DNA of 64,000 nucleotides from Variovorax sp. OK212 (GCF_900112425.1 NZ_FOLP01000005.1:62001-126000); one strand, 5' to 3'; shown: positions 37,176 through 48,100, numbered from the stretch's first letter. Made by a program: numbers and translations. Notes: generated from the sequence alone by a model not told the origin.

Positions 37176-38282
37176 CTAGATACGCATCGGCATCACGACG
37201 TACTTGAAGGATGCGTTCTCGGGGATGGTCAGCAAGGCCGAACTGTTGGAGTCGGCCAGGTCGAGCTTGACCATGTCCTGGTCCATGTTCGACAGCGCGT
37301 CGATCAGGTAGGTGACGTTGAAGCCGATCTCGATGCTGTCGCCACCGTAGTCGATGTCGAGCTCGTCCTGGGCTTCTTCCTGCTCGGCGTTGTTCGACGC
37401 GATGCGCAGTGTGCCCGGCTCGATGTTCAGGCGCACGCCCTTGAACTTCTCGCTGGTCAGGATGGCGGTGCGCTGCAGGCTGGCCAGCAGCGGCGCGCGG
37501 CCGAGCGTGACGGTGTTCTTGTGGTTCTTCGGGATGACGCGGTTGTAGTCGGGGAACTTGCCCTCGACCAGCTTGGTCACGAATTCCATGCCGCCGAAGC
37601 TGAACTTGGCCTGGTTGTTGGCGAACTGCATCTCGATGGCGCCTTCGGCGTCGGACAGCAGGCGCTGCATTTCGAGCACGGTCTTGCGCGGCAGGATCAC
37701 TTCCTGGCGCGGCACTTCGACGTCGAGCGTGGCCGACGAAAACGCCAGGCGGTGGCCGTCGGTGGCCACCAGGCTCAGCTGCTTGCCTTCGGCCACGAAC
37801 AGGATGCCGTTCAGGTAGTAGCGGATGTCGTGCACGGCCATCGCGAAGGAGACCTGCGAGAGCAGGTCCTTCAGCGTCTTCTGCGGCACGCTGAACACGG
37901 GGCCGAAATTGGCGGCTTCCTGCACCAGCGGAAAGTCTTCGGCGGGCAGCGACTGCAGCGTGAAGCGGCTCTTGCCGCCCTTGAGCACGAGCTTGCTGGC
38001 GCTGGACTCGAGACTCACGGTCTGGTCGGCCGGCATGGTGCGCAGGATGTCGATGAGCTTGCGCGCGCCGATGGTGGTGGTGAAGTTGCCTTCGTCACCG
38101 CCCAGTTCGGCGGTGGTGCGGATCTGGATTTCGAGGTCGCTGGTGGTCAGCTGCAGCTGGCCGCCGGTCTTGCGGATCAGCACGTTCGCCAGGATGGGCA
38201 GGGTGTGACGCCGTTCCACGATGCCCGCCACCGACTGCAGCGCGGCGAGGACTTTGTCTTGGTTTGCCTTCAAAACGATCAT
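37176..38282 (-). CDS. dnaN: DNA polymerase III beta subunit (sliding clamp)
   Basis: 368 residues, three repeated clamp domains. It starts MIVLKANQDKVLAALQSVAG and ends with the family-typical VVMPMRI. The dimer encircles DNA and tethers polymerase III and many repair enzymes. Length equals the norm (E. coli 366). It is 96 bases downstream of dnaA and is transcribed with it. Confidence 0.97.
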   Translation of the reverse strand: MIVLKANQDKVLAALQSVAGIVERRHTLPILANVLIRKTGGQLQLTTSDLEIQIRTTAELGGDEGNFTTTIGARKLIDILRTMPADQTVSLESSASKLVLKGGKSRFTLQSLPAEDFPLVQEAANFGPVFSVPQKTLKDLLSQVSFAMAVHDIRYYLNGILFVAEGKQLSLVATDGHRLAFSSATLDVEVPRQEVILPRKTVLEMQRLLSDAEGAIEMQFANNQAKFSFGGMEFVTKLVEGKFPDYNRVIPKNHKNTVTLGRAPLLASLQRTAILTSEKFKGVRLNIEPGTLRIASNNAEQEEAQDELDIDYGGDSIEIGFNVTYLIDALSNMDQDMVKLDLADSNSSALLTIPENASFKYVVMPMRI

Positions 38283-38378
38283 GTCTTCTTCCTCTTCTCT
38301 TATCTCTTTGAATCAGCTTGTAAGGGCGCCATTCTCCGCTGTCGCGAGGGGCACCTTCGATGACATCCGGCTTCTTCT

Positions 38379-39758
<1,380 letters not shown>

Positions 39759-39809
39759 GGGCGCTTGGAAAAGTGAGGAGACCTTCAGGCATTTTTTTGG
39801 TATAGGTAT

Positions 39810-39818
39810 TGTGGATAT
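39810..39818 (-). promoter_or_regulatory. DnaA box, one mismatch
   Basis: Reads ATATCCACA on the minus strand against the consensus TTATCCACA. It lies 52 bases upstream of dnaA and may serve autoregulation. Confidence 0.6.
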
Positions 39819-39859
39819 TCTCTGCTGGAAGGCGCCGGGCATTCTAACTTGTCAAAACC

Positions 39860-39868
39860 TTATCCACA
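39860..39868 (+). promoter_or_regulatory. DnaA box, perfect
   Basis: TTATCCACA, exact consensus, in the dnaA-rpmH space. Confidence 0.8.
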
Positions 39869-39910
39869 CGCTGCGGCTGGCGCCGAAAGGCCCGCAAATC
39901 CAGTCGAAGA

Positions 39911-39939
39911 TTGTTCCGGCGGCCAATGTTTGCGATAAT
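39911..39939 (+). promoter_or_regulatory. rpmH promoter
   Basis: TTGTTC (39911-39916), 17-base spacer, GATAAT (39934-39939). Start of transcription near 39946 gives a leader of about 150 bases before rpmH. Confidence 0.6.
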
Positions 39940-40098
39940 TGCGGGTTTCCCTGAAAACCTCTTTGCGTTGTCACCAGCGCCCGGAGTAGGAGTTCAGGGG
40001 TCTCCCTGGGTCATCCCATTACGCTCCCCCGGCGCCCCGCGGGTCTTTTTGCGCTTTCCGCGCGAAGGCCAGCGCGAACAGGGAATTAGGAAATCACC

Positions 40099-40233
40099 AT
40101 GAAACGCACTTACCAAGCATCCAAAGTCCGCCGCGCCCGTACCCACGGCTTCCTGGTCCGCATGAAGACCCGTGGCGGCCGCGCCGTCATCAACGCACGC
40201 CGCGCCAAGGGCCGCAAGCGCCTGGCCGTCTGA
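40099..40233 (+). CDS. rpmH: 50S ribosomal protein L34
   Basis: 44 residues beginning [18 protein letters not shown] and ending [11 protein letters not shown], the highly conserved basic L34 sequence, at normal length. It is a component of the large ribosomal subunit that binds 23S rRNA. It is first in the rpmH-rnpA-yidD-yidC order found next to the origin in most bacteria. Confidence 0.98.
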   Translation: MKRTYQASKVRRARTHGFLVRMKTRGGRAVINARRAKGRKRLAV

Positions 40234-40334
40234 CGGCAGCCCACCTGCCGTTGCCAGCAGCCGACACGTCAACGCAGGCTCCAGCAGCCAGCGTTTCCGG
40301 TTCGACCGGCCCCGACGTGCACGGCCCGGCTTCC

Positions 40335-40763
40335 ATGCAGCGGCTCAAGACCCGCGCGCAGTTCCAGGCCGTCCTCGCAGGTGCCACTGTGGCGCGCACT
40401 GCTCATTTCGCATTGCACCGCTGTGCGCTCGATCTCGCATCGAGCGCACAGCCGTTGTTCGCGTCCGACGACGTCTGGCTGGGTGCCATGGTGCCCAAGC
40501 GCTGGGCGCGCCGCGCGGTCACGCGCAACGCGATCAAGCGTCAGATCTATTCAGTGAGCGCCGCACCGGGCGTCGCTTTGCCGCGTGCTGCGCACGTGGT
40601 GCGTCTGCGCGCCGGTTTCGACCGCAAGGAATTCGTGAGCGCCACTTCGGACAAGCTCAAGGGCGCGGTGCGCGCCGAGCTCCAGCAACTGCTGGCGCGG
40701 GCCGCGCGGCCTGCACGTCCCTCGCCTGAGCGTTCACCCGTTTCGCCGCCTGCCTCGTCATGA
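40335..40763 (+). CDS. rnpA: Ribonuclease P protein component
   Basis: 142 residues from ATG 40335 (MQRLKTRAQFQAVL). A TTG at 40251 would add 28 low-complexity residues. The RNR motif RRAVTRNAIKRQI, which contacts the RNA subunit, is present. The protein joins RnpB RNA to cleave the 5' leader of pre-tRNAs. The C-terminus has an Ala/Pro/Arg-rich extension. Its stop overlaps the yidD start by four bases. Confidence 0.92.
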   Translation: MQRLKTRAQFQAVLAGATVARTAHFALHRCALDLASSAQPLFASDDVWLGAMVPKRWARRAVTRNAIKRQIYSVSAAPGVALPRAAHVVRLRAGFDRKEFVSATSDKLKGAVRAELQQLLARAARPARPSPERSPVSPPASS

Positions 40764-41047
40764 AACGCCTGCTGATCGGCCTCGTGAAGGGCTACCGCCT
40801 GCTGCTGAGCCCCTGGCTCGGGCAGTCGTGCCGCTTCACGCCGACCTGCTCGGTGTATTCAATCGAGGCGCTCGAGGTGCATGGCGCGCTCAAGGGCAGC
40901 TACCTCACGCTGCACCGCATCGCGCGTTGCCAGCCCTGGTGCGACGGCGGGCACGACCCGGTTCCACCGAAATCACAGCGTCGCACTGACAAGTCAGGAT
41001 CGCTGTTTTCGTCTCTTCTCTCCTCCGACAAGAAGTCTTCGTCATGA
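40760..41047 (+). CDS. yidD: Membrane protein insertion efficiency factor YidD
   Basis: 95 residues. It contains the family sequence GYRLLLSPWLGQSCRFTPTC and HRIARCQPWCDGGHDPVP, with the three conserved Cys. It is a small amphipathic protein at the inner face of the membrane that assists YidC-dependent insertion. It overlaps rnpA and yidC by four bases each. Confidence 0.95.
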   Translation: MKRLLIGLVKGYRLLLSPWLGQSCRFTPTCSVYSIEALEVHGALKGSYLTLHRIARCQPWCDGGHDPVPPKSQRRTDKSGSLFSSLLSSDKKSSS

Positions 41048-42735
41048 ACGATATCCGCCGCACGATCCTGTGGGTGATTTTTGGGTTCTCGCTGGTGCTG
41101 CTGTGGGACCAATGGCAGGTCTTCAACGGCAACAAGCCGACCTTCCTGCCGTCGAGCAAGCCCGCCGCCACGGCCGCGGCGCCCGCCAACGCACCCGCGG
41201 CCAATGGCGTGCCGACCGCGTCCGGCACCACCGGCAATGCCGGCGCCGTGCCCACGCAGGCGGCTGCGGCCGCGCCGCGCGAGCAGGTCAGCGTGACCAC
41301 CGACCTGTTCAAGGCCACGATCGACAGCGAAGGCGCCACGGTCAACCACCTCGAGCTGCGCAAGTACGACGAAGCCGATCGCACCAAGCACGTGGTGCTG
41401 TTCGAAAACGGCTCGCCCGCCACCCGCTACGTCGCCCAGACCGGCCTGCTCAACCAGGTCGATACCGGTGAACGCTTCCCCAACCACCTGACGCCGATGA
41501 CGCCGAAGGCCGGTCCGCGCGAGATGGCCGACGGCCAGAACACGCTGGAAGTGAGCTTCGAGAGCGCCCCGGTCGGCGGCCTGAAGTACGTCAAGACCTA
41601 CGTGTTCAACCGCGGCGACTACGCCATCGGCGTGCGCCACGAAGTGGTCAACGTGAGCGACCAGCCGCGCGAAGCGCAGCTGTACATGCAGCTGCTGCGC
41701 CACGGCACCGTGGCCGCCGGCACCATGTTCGGCACCAACACCTTCACCGGTCCGGCCGCGTACACCAACGAGAAGAAGTTCCACAAGCTCGACTTCAAGG
41801 ACATCGCCAAGGGCAAGATCGAACCGCCGCCGCCGGCCAACGACGGCTGGGTGGCCATGGTCCAGCATTACTTCGTGTCGGCCTGGCTGCTCAAGGGCGA
41901 CCCGGTCAGCGAACAGCTGCGCCGCGAGTTCCGCGTGAAGGACCTGGGCGACAACCTGTTCACCGTGGCCATGGTCGCCACGCTGCCCAAAATCGCCCCG
42001 GGCGCCACGCAGGTCGTGAACAGCACGCTGTTCGCCGGCCCCGAGGAAGAAAAGAAGCTCGAAGCCATCGCTCCCGGCCTGGACCTGGTGAAGGACTACG
42101 GCATCTTCGCGATCATCTCCAAGCCGCTGTACTGGCTGCTGAACCAGCTGCACGGCGTGCTGGGCAACTGGGGCTGGTCGATCGTGGCGCTGGTGGTGCT
42201 GCTGAAGGCGGCCTTCTACTGGCTCAACGCCAAGGCGTACGCCAGCATGGCCAAGATGAAGGCCATCAACCCGAAGATCATGGAAATGCGCGAGCGGCTG
42301 AAGGACAAGCCGCAAGAGATGCAGCAGGAAATGATGCGGATCTACAAGACCGAGAAGGTCAATCCGATGGGCGGCTGCTTCCCCATCGTGATCCAGATCC
42401 CGGTGTTCATCGCGCTGTACTGGGTGCTGCTGTCGTCGGTCGAGATGCGCCACGCACCGTGGATTCTCTGGATCACCGACCTGTCGGCACCGGACCCCTG
42501 GTACATCCTGCCGATCGTCATGACGGCCACCTCGCTGTTCCAGACCTGGCTCAACCCGACGCCACCGGACCCGATGCAGGCCAAGCTGATGTGGATCATG
42601 CCGCTCGCGTTCAGCGTGATGTTCATCTTCTTCCCGGCCGGCCTGGTGCTGTACTGGATCACGAACAACACGCTGTCGATCGCGCAGCAGTGGTTCATCA
42701 ACAAGCGCCTGGGCGTGCTCGGCACCAAGAAGTAG
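41044..42735 (+). CDS. yidC: Membrane protein insertase YidC
   Basis: 563 residues in the Gram-negative layout: a membrane segment at 8-22, an Ala/Pro linker, a periplasmic beta domain (about 80-350), then five C-terminal membrane segments starting near LLNQLHGVLGNWGWSIV, including GGCFPIVIQIPVFIALYWVL. It inserts membrane proteins with SecYEG or alone. The end IAQQWFINKRLGV is typical. A terminator hairpin follows, before mnmE. Confidence 0.97.
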   Translation: MNDIRRTILWVIFGFSLVLLWDQWQVFNGNKPTFLPSSKPAATAAAPANAPAANGVPTASGTTGNAGAVPTQAAAAAPREQVSVTTDLFKATIDSEGATVNHLELRKYDEADRTKHVVLFENGSPATRYVAQTGLLNQVDTGERFPNHLTPMTPKAGPREMADGQNTLEVSFESAPVGGLKYVKTYVFNRGDYAIGVRHEVVNVSDQPREAQLYMQLLRHGTVAAGTMFGTNTFTGPAAYTNEKKFHKLDFKDIAKGKIEPPPPANDGWVAMVQHYFVSAWLLKGDPVSEQLRREFRVKDLGDNLFTVAMVATLPKIAPGATQVVNSTLFAGPEEEKKLEAIAPGLDLVKDYGIFAIISKPLYWLLNQLHGVLGNWGWSIVALVVLLKAAFYWLNAKAYASMAKMKAINPKIMEMRERLKDKPQEMQQEMMRIYKTEKVNPMGGCFPIVIQIPVFIALYWVLLSSVEMRHAPWILWITDLSAPDPWYILPIVMTATSLFQTWLNPTPPDPMQAKLMWIMPLAFSVMFIFFPAGLVLYWITNNTLSIAQQWFINKRLGVLGTKK

Positions 42736-42761
42736 CCGCACGACGCCCCAGTCATCCCTCG

Positions 42762-42786
42762 AAGGGCCGCGAAAGCGGCCCTTTTT
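42762..42786 (+). terminator. Intrinsic terminator between yidC and mnmE
   Basis: AAGGGCCGC (42762-42770), GAAA loop, GCGGCCCTT (42775-42783) and a T tract. It separates yidC from mnmE, so mnmE depends on read-through or on a promoter of its own. Confidence 0.8.
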
Positions 42787-42804
42787 GCTGAAAGAATCCG
42801 CACC

Positions 42805-44211
42805 ATGCTCGCCCGCACCACCGATCCCATCGTCGCCATCGCCACCGCCTCGGGGCGCGGCGCGGTCGGCATCGTGCGGGTGTCGGGTGCCAGGCTGGCG
42901 CCGCTGATCGACGCGATCTGCGGCCGCGCGCTCAAGCCGCGCGAGGCCACCTACCTGCCCTTTCGCGACGCCGCCGGCGAGCCGGTCGACCACGGCCTGG
43001 CCATCCACTTTCCGTCGCCGAACTCCTTCACCGGCGAAGACGTGCTCGAGCTGCAGGCCCACGGCGGCGCGGTCGTGCTGCAGCTGCTGCTGGCGCGCTG
43101 CCTGGAGGCCGCGGCCGAGAGCGACCCGGTCACCGGCCGCCCGCGCCTGCCCGGCCTGCGCGTGGCCGAGCCCGGCGAGTTCAGCCAGCGCGCCTTCCTG
43201 AACGGCAAGATCGACCTGGCGCAGGCCGAGGCCATTGCCGACCTGATCGACGCGAGCACCGAAGCGGCCGCGCGCAGCGCCGGGCGTTCGCTGTCGGGCG
43301 CCTTCTCGCGCGAGATCCACGCGCTGCGCGACGCGCTGATCCACCTGCGCATGCTGGTGGAAGCCACGCTCGACTTCCCCGAAGAAGAAATCGACTTCCT
43401 GCAGAAGGCCGATGCCGCCGGCCAGCTCGACAGGCTGCAGGCGCAGCTGGGCGCCGTGCAACAGCGCGCGCGCCAGGGCGCCTTGCTGCGCGAGGGCATC
43501 AAGGTGGTGATCGTCGGGCAGCCCAACGCGGGCAAGAGCTCGCTGCTCAACGCGCTGGCCGGTGCCGAGCTGGCCATCGTGAGCGCGGTGGCGGGCACCA
43601 CGCGCGACGTGGTGTCGCAGACCATCCAGATCCATGGCGTGCCGCTGCACGTGGCCGACACCGCCGGCTTGCGCGAGAGCAGCGACGAGGTCGAGCAGAT
43701 CGGCGTGGCGCGTGCCTGGGGCCAGATCGAAAGCGCCGATGCCGTGCTGTTCCTGCACGACCTGACGCGCGCCCACCTGGGCGACTACGCCGCCGCCGAC
43801 GCCGATATCCTCGCCGGCCTGCGCCGCAAGCTGCCGGCCAGCGTGCCGGTGCTCGACGTGTGGAACAAGCAGGACGCGGCACCCGGCGCGCACTCCGAAG
43901 AAGGCATCGCCCTGTCCGCCAAGACCGGCCTGGGCATCGAGGCGCTGCGCGAACAGCTGCTGGCCATGGCCGGCTGGCAGGCCGTGCCCGAGGGCGTGTA
44001 CCTCGCGCGGGCGCGCCACGTGCAGGCGCTGGCGCAGGTCGAAAACCACCTGGCGCTGGCGGCCGGCCACCTTGCGGCGCAGGCCCAGTTGCTCGACCTG
44101 CTGGCCGAGGAATTGCGGCTGGCACAGAACGCGCTGAACGAGATCACCGGCGAGTTCGGGGCGGACGACCTGCTGGGCGTCATCTTTTCGCGCTTCTGCA
44201 TTGGGAAATAG
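42805..44211 (+). CDS. mnmE: tRNA uridine-5-carboxymethylaminomethyl modification GTPase MnmE
   Basis: 468 residues. N-terminal tetrahydrofolate-binding domain ([20 protein letters not shown]), helical domain, and inserted G domain with [12 protein letters not shown] (G1), AGTTRD (G2), DTAGLRES (G3) and WNKQD (G4). It ends with the catalytic CIGK motif. With MnmG it modifies U34 of several tRNAs. Length is normal. Confidence 0.97.
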   Translation: MLARTTDPIVAIATASGRGAVGIVRVSGARLAPLIDAICGRALKPREATYLPFRDAAGEPVDHGLAIHFPSPNSFTGEDVLELQAHGGAVVLQLLLARCLEAAAESDPVTGRPRLPGLRVAEPGEFSQRAFLNGKIDLAQAEAIADLIDASTEAAARSAGRSLSGAFSREIHALRDALIHLRMLVEATLDFPEEEIDFLQKADAAGQLDRLQAQLGAVQQRARQGALLREGIKVVIVGQPNAGKSSLLNALAGAELAIVSAVAGTTRDVVSQTIQIHGVPLHVADTAGLRESSDEVEQIGVARAWGQIESADAVLFLHDLTRAHLGDYAAADADILAGLRRKLPASVPVLDVWNKQDAAPGAHSEEGIALSAKTGLGIEALREQLLAMAGWQAVPEGVYLARARHVQALAQVENHLALAAGHLAAQAQLLDLLAEELRLAQNALNEITGEFGADDLLGVIFSRFCIGK

Positions 44212-44301
44212 CGACACGCGCGCGCAAAAGCGTAAACACTTGTAGCCGAATCTTGCGAGCTTCGCGGATACTTCGGCACACATGCGGGGGTCGAAAAAAA
44301 C

Positions 44302-44763
44302 ATGTCCATCCAGAACCTGAGCCGCGTCATCGCGGAGAACCTGAGCAGCGACGCCTTTGCGTTGACGTTCACTGTCCAGCAATGGGAGACGCTGGCGGGC
44401 TACCTGCAGCCGATCGACACCAGCATCGGCGACGTGCTGATCGAGCAGGGCACGCCCGACCGCTCGGTGTTCTTCATCGAAAGCGGTGCCGTCAGCGTGC
44501 ACCGCGTCAGCAGCAAGGAGCAGATGAAGCTCGCCGTGCTCACCGCCGGCTCGGTGGTGGGCGAAGGCGCGTTCTTCTCGCGCCAGCCGCATTCGGCCAA
44601 CGTGGTGGTCACCGGCGCGGGTCGCGTGTGGCGGCTCACCTCGGTGCGTTTCGTGGAAATGTCGAACCGCCAGCCGAACACGGCGCTGGAAATCGCGCTG
44701 GCGCTCGGCGCCGTGATCGCCAAGCGCATGGCGCACCGCTCCAAGCGCGTGGCCGTGACCTGA
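44302..44763 (+). CDS. Cyclic nucleotide-binding domain protein (Crp-like effector domain only)
   Basis: 153 residues forming one cNMP-binding beta roll (GDVLIEQGTPDRSVFFIESG ... VVGEGAFFSRQPHSANV) with no DNA-binding domain. In the phosphate-binding cassette the usual Pro-Arg-[Ser/Thr]-Ala reads PHSA, so the Arg that holds the cyclic phosphate is His. Ligand binding is therefore doubtful. It could be a stand-alone sensor or regulatory subunit. It is monocistronic between mnmE and the zinc-ribbon gene. Confidence 0.85.
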   Translation: MSIQNLSRVIAENLSSDAFALTFTVQQWETLAGYLQPIDTSIGDVLIEQGTPDRSVFFIESGAVSVHRVSSKEQMKLAVLTAGSVVGEGAFFSRQPHSANVVVTGAGRVWRLTSVRFVEMSNRQPNTALEIALALGAVIAKRMAHRSKRVAVT

Positions 44764-44883
44764 AGCGCGAGTCGGCCTGCGCCACGCAACCCGCCCGAAA
44801 TTTCCAGACCCCGCAGATGCGGCCATGCGCGCCATCGGCCAGCCCCGTTTTTCCCTTGGATCCCCGAGAGTAGTCAGTAAGCC

Positions 44884-45906
44884 ATGGCCTTGATCTGTCC
44901 GGTCTGCAGCACGGAAAACCGTGACGGCGCCAATTTCTGCCGGGGCTGCGGCATCGAGCTGCCCGCCGCGCCCGACCGGATCCCCCCGCCCCCGAGCCCC
45001 GAGCGCGAATGGGCCACCACCGCCCCCGCCCAGCTGCGCGCGCCGACCATTCCGGCGCCGCTGTTCGACGAGGGCAAGCCGGTGCCGCCCCCGGCGCCCG
45101 CGCCCGTCTTCGCCCGTTTCCGGGCGCCGGCACGGCCGTCGTTCTTCGGCAGGCTGAGCGGCGGCCCGCGCGACGACGACGAGCAGACCGTCTTCATGGT
45201 GCACGACGACGAAGAGCTGCCGCCCTCGCCCTCGGCCGCGCGCGCGTTTGCCCCGGCGCCGGATGACGCGCGGGCGCCGGGCGCCGAGCGCAAGAAGGCG
45301 CGGGTCAAGGTCCGCCGCTCCGTGCCGGTCGAGCCGGCGCCGCCGCGCAAGCGCGTGATCCTGCTGTGGCTGGGCCTGCTGGCCGTTGCCGTGGCGATGG
45401 TCGTGGCGGGCTGGTCGGGCTACGGGACGCGCAAGGCACCCGCGGCGGCCGACGAAGCCGCACCGGCCGCCGAGGTGCCGGCTGCAATGACCGCGCCGGC
45501 GCCGGCATCGCCCGCAGTCCCGCCCGAGCCGCCAGCCGCGGCACCCGCCGTGACCGATCCCCCCGCCGCCGAGCCCGATGCCGCCGCAGCGCAGGCGGAG
45601 GCAACGCCCGCCGCACCGGCCAAGCCCGCGGCGGCCAAGACCCGCAAGCAGGCCACCGCCGCCACGCCGGCACCCAGCGCGCCCGAACCCGCGGCACCCG
45701 TTGCCGCGTCGGCCCCGCCGCCGGCGGCTCCCGCACCGTCGGCCGAGCCTTCGGCCATGTGCGGCGACCGCAACTTCATCGCCAAGGCGCAGTGCATGGC
45801 CTCCCAGTGCCTGAAGGCCGAGTTCAAGTCGCATGCGCAGTGCGAAGCCGTGCGCCGCCAGCAGCGCCTGGAAGAAGAAAAGCGCAACCCGACGCTGATC
45901 AACTGA
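44884..45906 (+). CDS. Zinc-ribbon membrane protein of unknown function
   Basis: 340 residues. The N-terminal zinc ribbon CPVCSTENRDGANFCRGCG (CxxC...CxxC) is probably cytoplasmic. A Pro-rich and basic region follows, then one membrane segment at about 159-177 (VILLWLGLLAVAVAMVVAG), a long Ala/Pro periplasmic linker, and a C-terminal Cys-containing unit with CGDRNFIAKAQCMASQC and HAQCEAVRRQQ. The 3'-terminal Cys unit looks conserved in function, while the linker is low complexity. No known activity. It is convergent with the antiporter. Confidence 0.75.
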   Translation: MALICPVCSTENRDGANFCRGCGIELPAAPDRIPPPPSPEREWATTAPAQLRAPTIPAPLFDEGKPVPPPAPAPVFARFRAPARPSFFGRLSGGPRDDDEQTVFMVHDDEELPPSPSAARAFAPAPDDARAPGAERKKARVKVRRSVPVEPAPPRKRVILLWLGLLAVAVAMVVAGWSGYGTRKAPAAADEAAPAAEVPAAMTAPAPASPAVPPEPPAAAPAVTDPPAAEPDAAAAQAEATPAAPAKPAAAKTRKQATAATPAPSAPEPAAPVAASAPPPAAPAPSAEPSAMCGDRNFIAKAQCMASQCLKAEFKSHAQCEAVRRQQRLEEEKRNPTLIN

Positions 45907-45980
45907 TCCCGGCCCCAGGTTGCGCGCACTTCGTGCCGCTTCGCCTGACCCTGCCGGAAGGCGACACCAGCGGCCAAGCC

Positions 45981-46005
45981 AGGCCAGGCCAGGCCAGGCC
46001 AGGCC
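45981..46005 (+). repeat. 5-bp tandem repeat AGGCC x5
   Basis: Five exact AGGCC units in the 127-base space between two convergent genes. Besides this repeat I see no clear terminator there. Confidence 0.8.
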
Positions 46006-46033
46006 GGCTCCGCGCGGTACCCCGGAAGGTGCT

Positions 46034-48019
46034 TCAGCCCTTTTGCAGCCGCTCGACCGCCATGGACAAGGCGGCGGGCTTGCCCGACAGCACCAGCGTG
46101 TCGCCGTCCGACAGCACCGTGTCGTCGGCCAGCGTGCGCGGCTGGCCGTCCTGGCGGCGCAGGCTGGCCACGCGCACGCCCAGCGTGTGCAGCGCCAACC
46201 CGGCCAGTGTCTGCCCGATGGCGCGCGCGCCGGCGCTCAGGGTGAAGCTGTTGAGCCGCTCGTGGTCGATCTCGTCGGCGTTGTCGTCGTCGGCGCCGTG
46301 AAAGTAGCCGCGCAGCAGGTTGTAGCGCGCGTCGCGCTGGTCCTGCACCACGCGGATCACGCGGCGCATCGGCACGCCGACCAGCGCCAGCGCATGGCTG
46401 GCGAGCATCAGCGAACCCTCGATGGCCTCGGGCACCACCTCGGTGGCGCCGGCCGCCTGCAGCTTCTCGAGGTCGTGGTCGTCCTGCGTGCGCACGATCA
46501 CCGGCACGTGCGCCGCATGCGCGCGCGTGTTGGCCAGCACCTTCATGGCGCCCGGCACGTCGAGGTAGGTGACCACCACGGCGCTGGCGCGCGCCAGGCC
46601 CGCGGCCATCAGGGCCTGCAGGCGCGCGGCGTCACCGAACACCACCGAGTCGCCGGCGGCGGCGGCCTGGCGCACGCGGTCGGGGTCGAGGTCGAGCGCC
46701 ATGTACGGGATGCCTTCGCGCTCCAGGATGCGCGCCAGGTTCTGGCCGCAGCGCCCGTAGCCGCAGATGATCACGTGCTGCGCGGTGTTGATGGTCTTGC
46801 GCGCGATGCTCGTCATCTGCAACGACTGCTGCAGCCAGTCGCTGGCCACCAGCTTTCGCACGATGACGTTGCTGTACATGATGATGAAGGGCGTGGCCAG
46901 CATCGACAGCACCATCGACGCCAGCACCGGGTTGGCCAGCCACGGCGGCAGCAGGCTGCGCTCCTGCGCCAGCGTCAGCAGCACGAAGCCGAACTCGCCG
47001 GCCTGCGCCAGGTACAGGCCGGTGCGCAGCGACACGCCCGAGGTGGCGCCCAGCACCTTGGCCAGCACCGTCACCAGCCCGAGCTTGAACGCCAGCGGCA
47101 CCAGCAGCAGCACGCCCACCAGCAGCCAGCGCTCGACCACGATGTGCCAGTCGAGCGACATGCCCACGGTGATGAAGAACAGGCCCAGCAGCACGTCGTG
47201 GAAGGGCCGGATGTCGGTCTCGACCTGGTGCTTGTATTCGGTCTCCGACACCAGCATGCCCGCGATGAAGGCGCCCAGCGCCAGGCTCAGGCCGGCCAGC
47301 TCGGTGAGCCACGCCAGGCCCAGCGTGATCAGCAGCACGTTCAGGATGAAGAGCTCCTCGCTGCGCCGCCGCGCCACCAGCGTGAGCCACCAGCGCATGA
47401 CGCGCGGGCCGCCGTACAGCAGCACGCCGATCAGGAAGCTCGCCTTCAGCAGCGCGAAGCCCAGCGCCTTGGCCAGCGCCTCGGGCGGCGCGCCCAGCGC
47501 GGGAATCAGCACCAGCAGCGGCACCACGGCCAGGTCCTGGAACAGCAGCACGCCCATCACGCGCTTGCCGTGTTCGCTCTCGAGTTCGAGCCGCTCGGCC
47601 ATCAGCTTGACCACGATGGCCGTGCTGCTCATGGTGAGCGCGCCCGACAGCGCCAGCGCGGTCTGCCAGCCCAGCCGCCACGAGGGCGGCAGCCAGTGCG
47701 CGATGACCAGCGCGCCGATGGTGGCGATGGTCATCGTCAGCAGCACCTGCAGCAGGCCGAGCCCGAACACGTGCTTGCGCATCGCGCGCAGCTTGGGCAG
47801 GCTGAACTCCAGCCCGATCACGAACATGAGGAACACCACGCCGAACTCGCCCAGGTGCTGGATGCCTTCGGTGTTCTGCGCGAGCGCGAACGCGTGCGGT
47901 CCGATGAGCACGCCGGCCGAGAGATAGCCGAGCATCGGCGGCAATTTCAGGGAACGGCAGGCCACCACGCCGATCACCGCGGCAAGGAGATACAACAGCG
48001 TGAGATCGAACGAAGACAT
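46034..48019 (-). CDS. Monovalent cation:proton antiporter-2 (KefB/YbaL type)
   Basis: 661 residues from ATG 48019. About 12 membrane segments form an Na+/H+ exchanger domain (LGYLSAGVLIGPHAFAL, FGVVFLMFVIGLEFSL), followed by an RCK/TrkA-N domain with the NAD(H) loop HVIICGYGRCGQN (about 409-421) and a TrkA-C domain at the end (TLADDTVLSDGDTLVLSGK). It probably effluxes K+ in exchange for H+, gated by nucleotide. No KefF/KefG partner is adjacent. It is divergent from kdsD, with 87 bases between. Confidence 0.92.
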   Translation of the reverse strand: MSSFDLTLLYLLAAVIGVVACRSLKLPPMLGYLSAGVLIGPHAFALAQNTEGIQHLGEFGVVFLMFVIGLEFSLPKLRAMRKHVFGLGLLQVLLTMTIATIGALVIAHWLPPSWRLGWQTALALSGALTMSSTAIVVKLMAERLELESEHGKRVMGVLLFQDLAVVPLLVLIPALGAPPEALAKALGFALLKASFLIGVLLYGGPRVMRWWLTLVARRRSEELFILNVLLITLGLAWLTELAGLSLALGAFIAGMLVSETEYKHQVETDIRPFHDVLLGLFFITVGMSLDWHIVVERWLLVGVLLLVPLAFKLGLVTVLAKVLGATSGVSLRTGLYLAQAGEFGFVLLTLAQERSLLPPWLANPVLASMVLSMLATPFIIMYSNVIVRKLVASDWLQQSLQMTSIARKTINTAQHVIICGYGRCGQNLARILEREGIPYMALDLDPDRVRQAAAAGDSVVFGDAARLQALMAAGLARASAVVVTYLDVPGAMKVLANTRAHAAHVPVIVRTQDDHDLEKLQAAGATEVVPEAIEGSLMLASHALALVGVPMRRVIRVVQDQRDARYNLLRGYFHGADDDNADEIDHERLNSFTLSAGARAIGQTLAGLALHTLGVRVASLRRQDGQPRTLADDTVLSDGDTLVLSGKPAALSMAVERLQKG

Positions 48020-48094
48020 GGGCGCCGATGCTAGAGCAATGTCCGTGCCCCGGGCTTCCACGGGACATGGCATGCCCCTGCATGGCCCGGCCCG

Positions 48095-48100
48095 TAAAAT
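48095..48100 (+). promoter_or_regulatory. Candidate -10 of kdsD giving a leaderless transcript
   Basis: TAAAAT ends six bases before the kdsD ATG. No ribosome site lies between them, and the -35 is not clear. Confidence 0.45.

Larger units (their letters stand above)
39759..40098. other. Probable chromosomal origin region between dnaA and rpmH
   Basis: 340 bases without a gene. It contains one perfect DnaA box (39860-39868), one near-perfect box in the opposite direction (39810-39818), a local AT-rich stretch (about 39790-39820), and the rpmH promoter. Divergent dnaA/rpmH transcription marks origins of many Proteobacteria. Two boxes are few, so the full oriC could extend beyond what I can identify. 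Confidence 0.55.

Noticed and set aside
40251..40334. Upstream TTG start for rnpA
   Set aside because: It would add a low-complexity Ala/Ser/Thr segment absent from RnpA proteins, and it has no ribosome site.
45981..46005. AGGCC repeat as transcription terminator
   Set aside because: The units are direct repeats with only small self-complementarity and no T tract.
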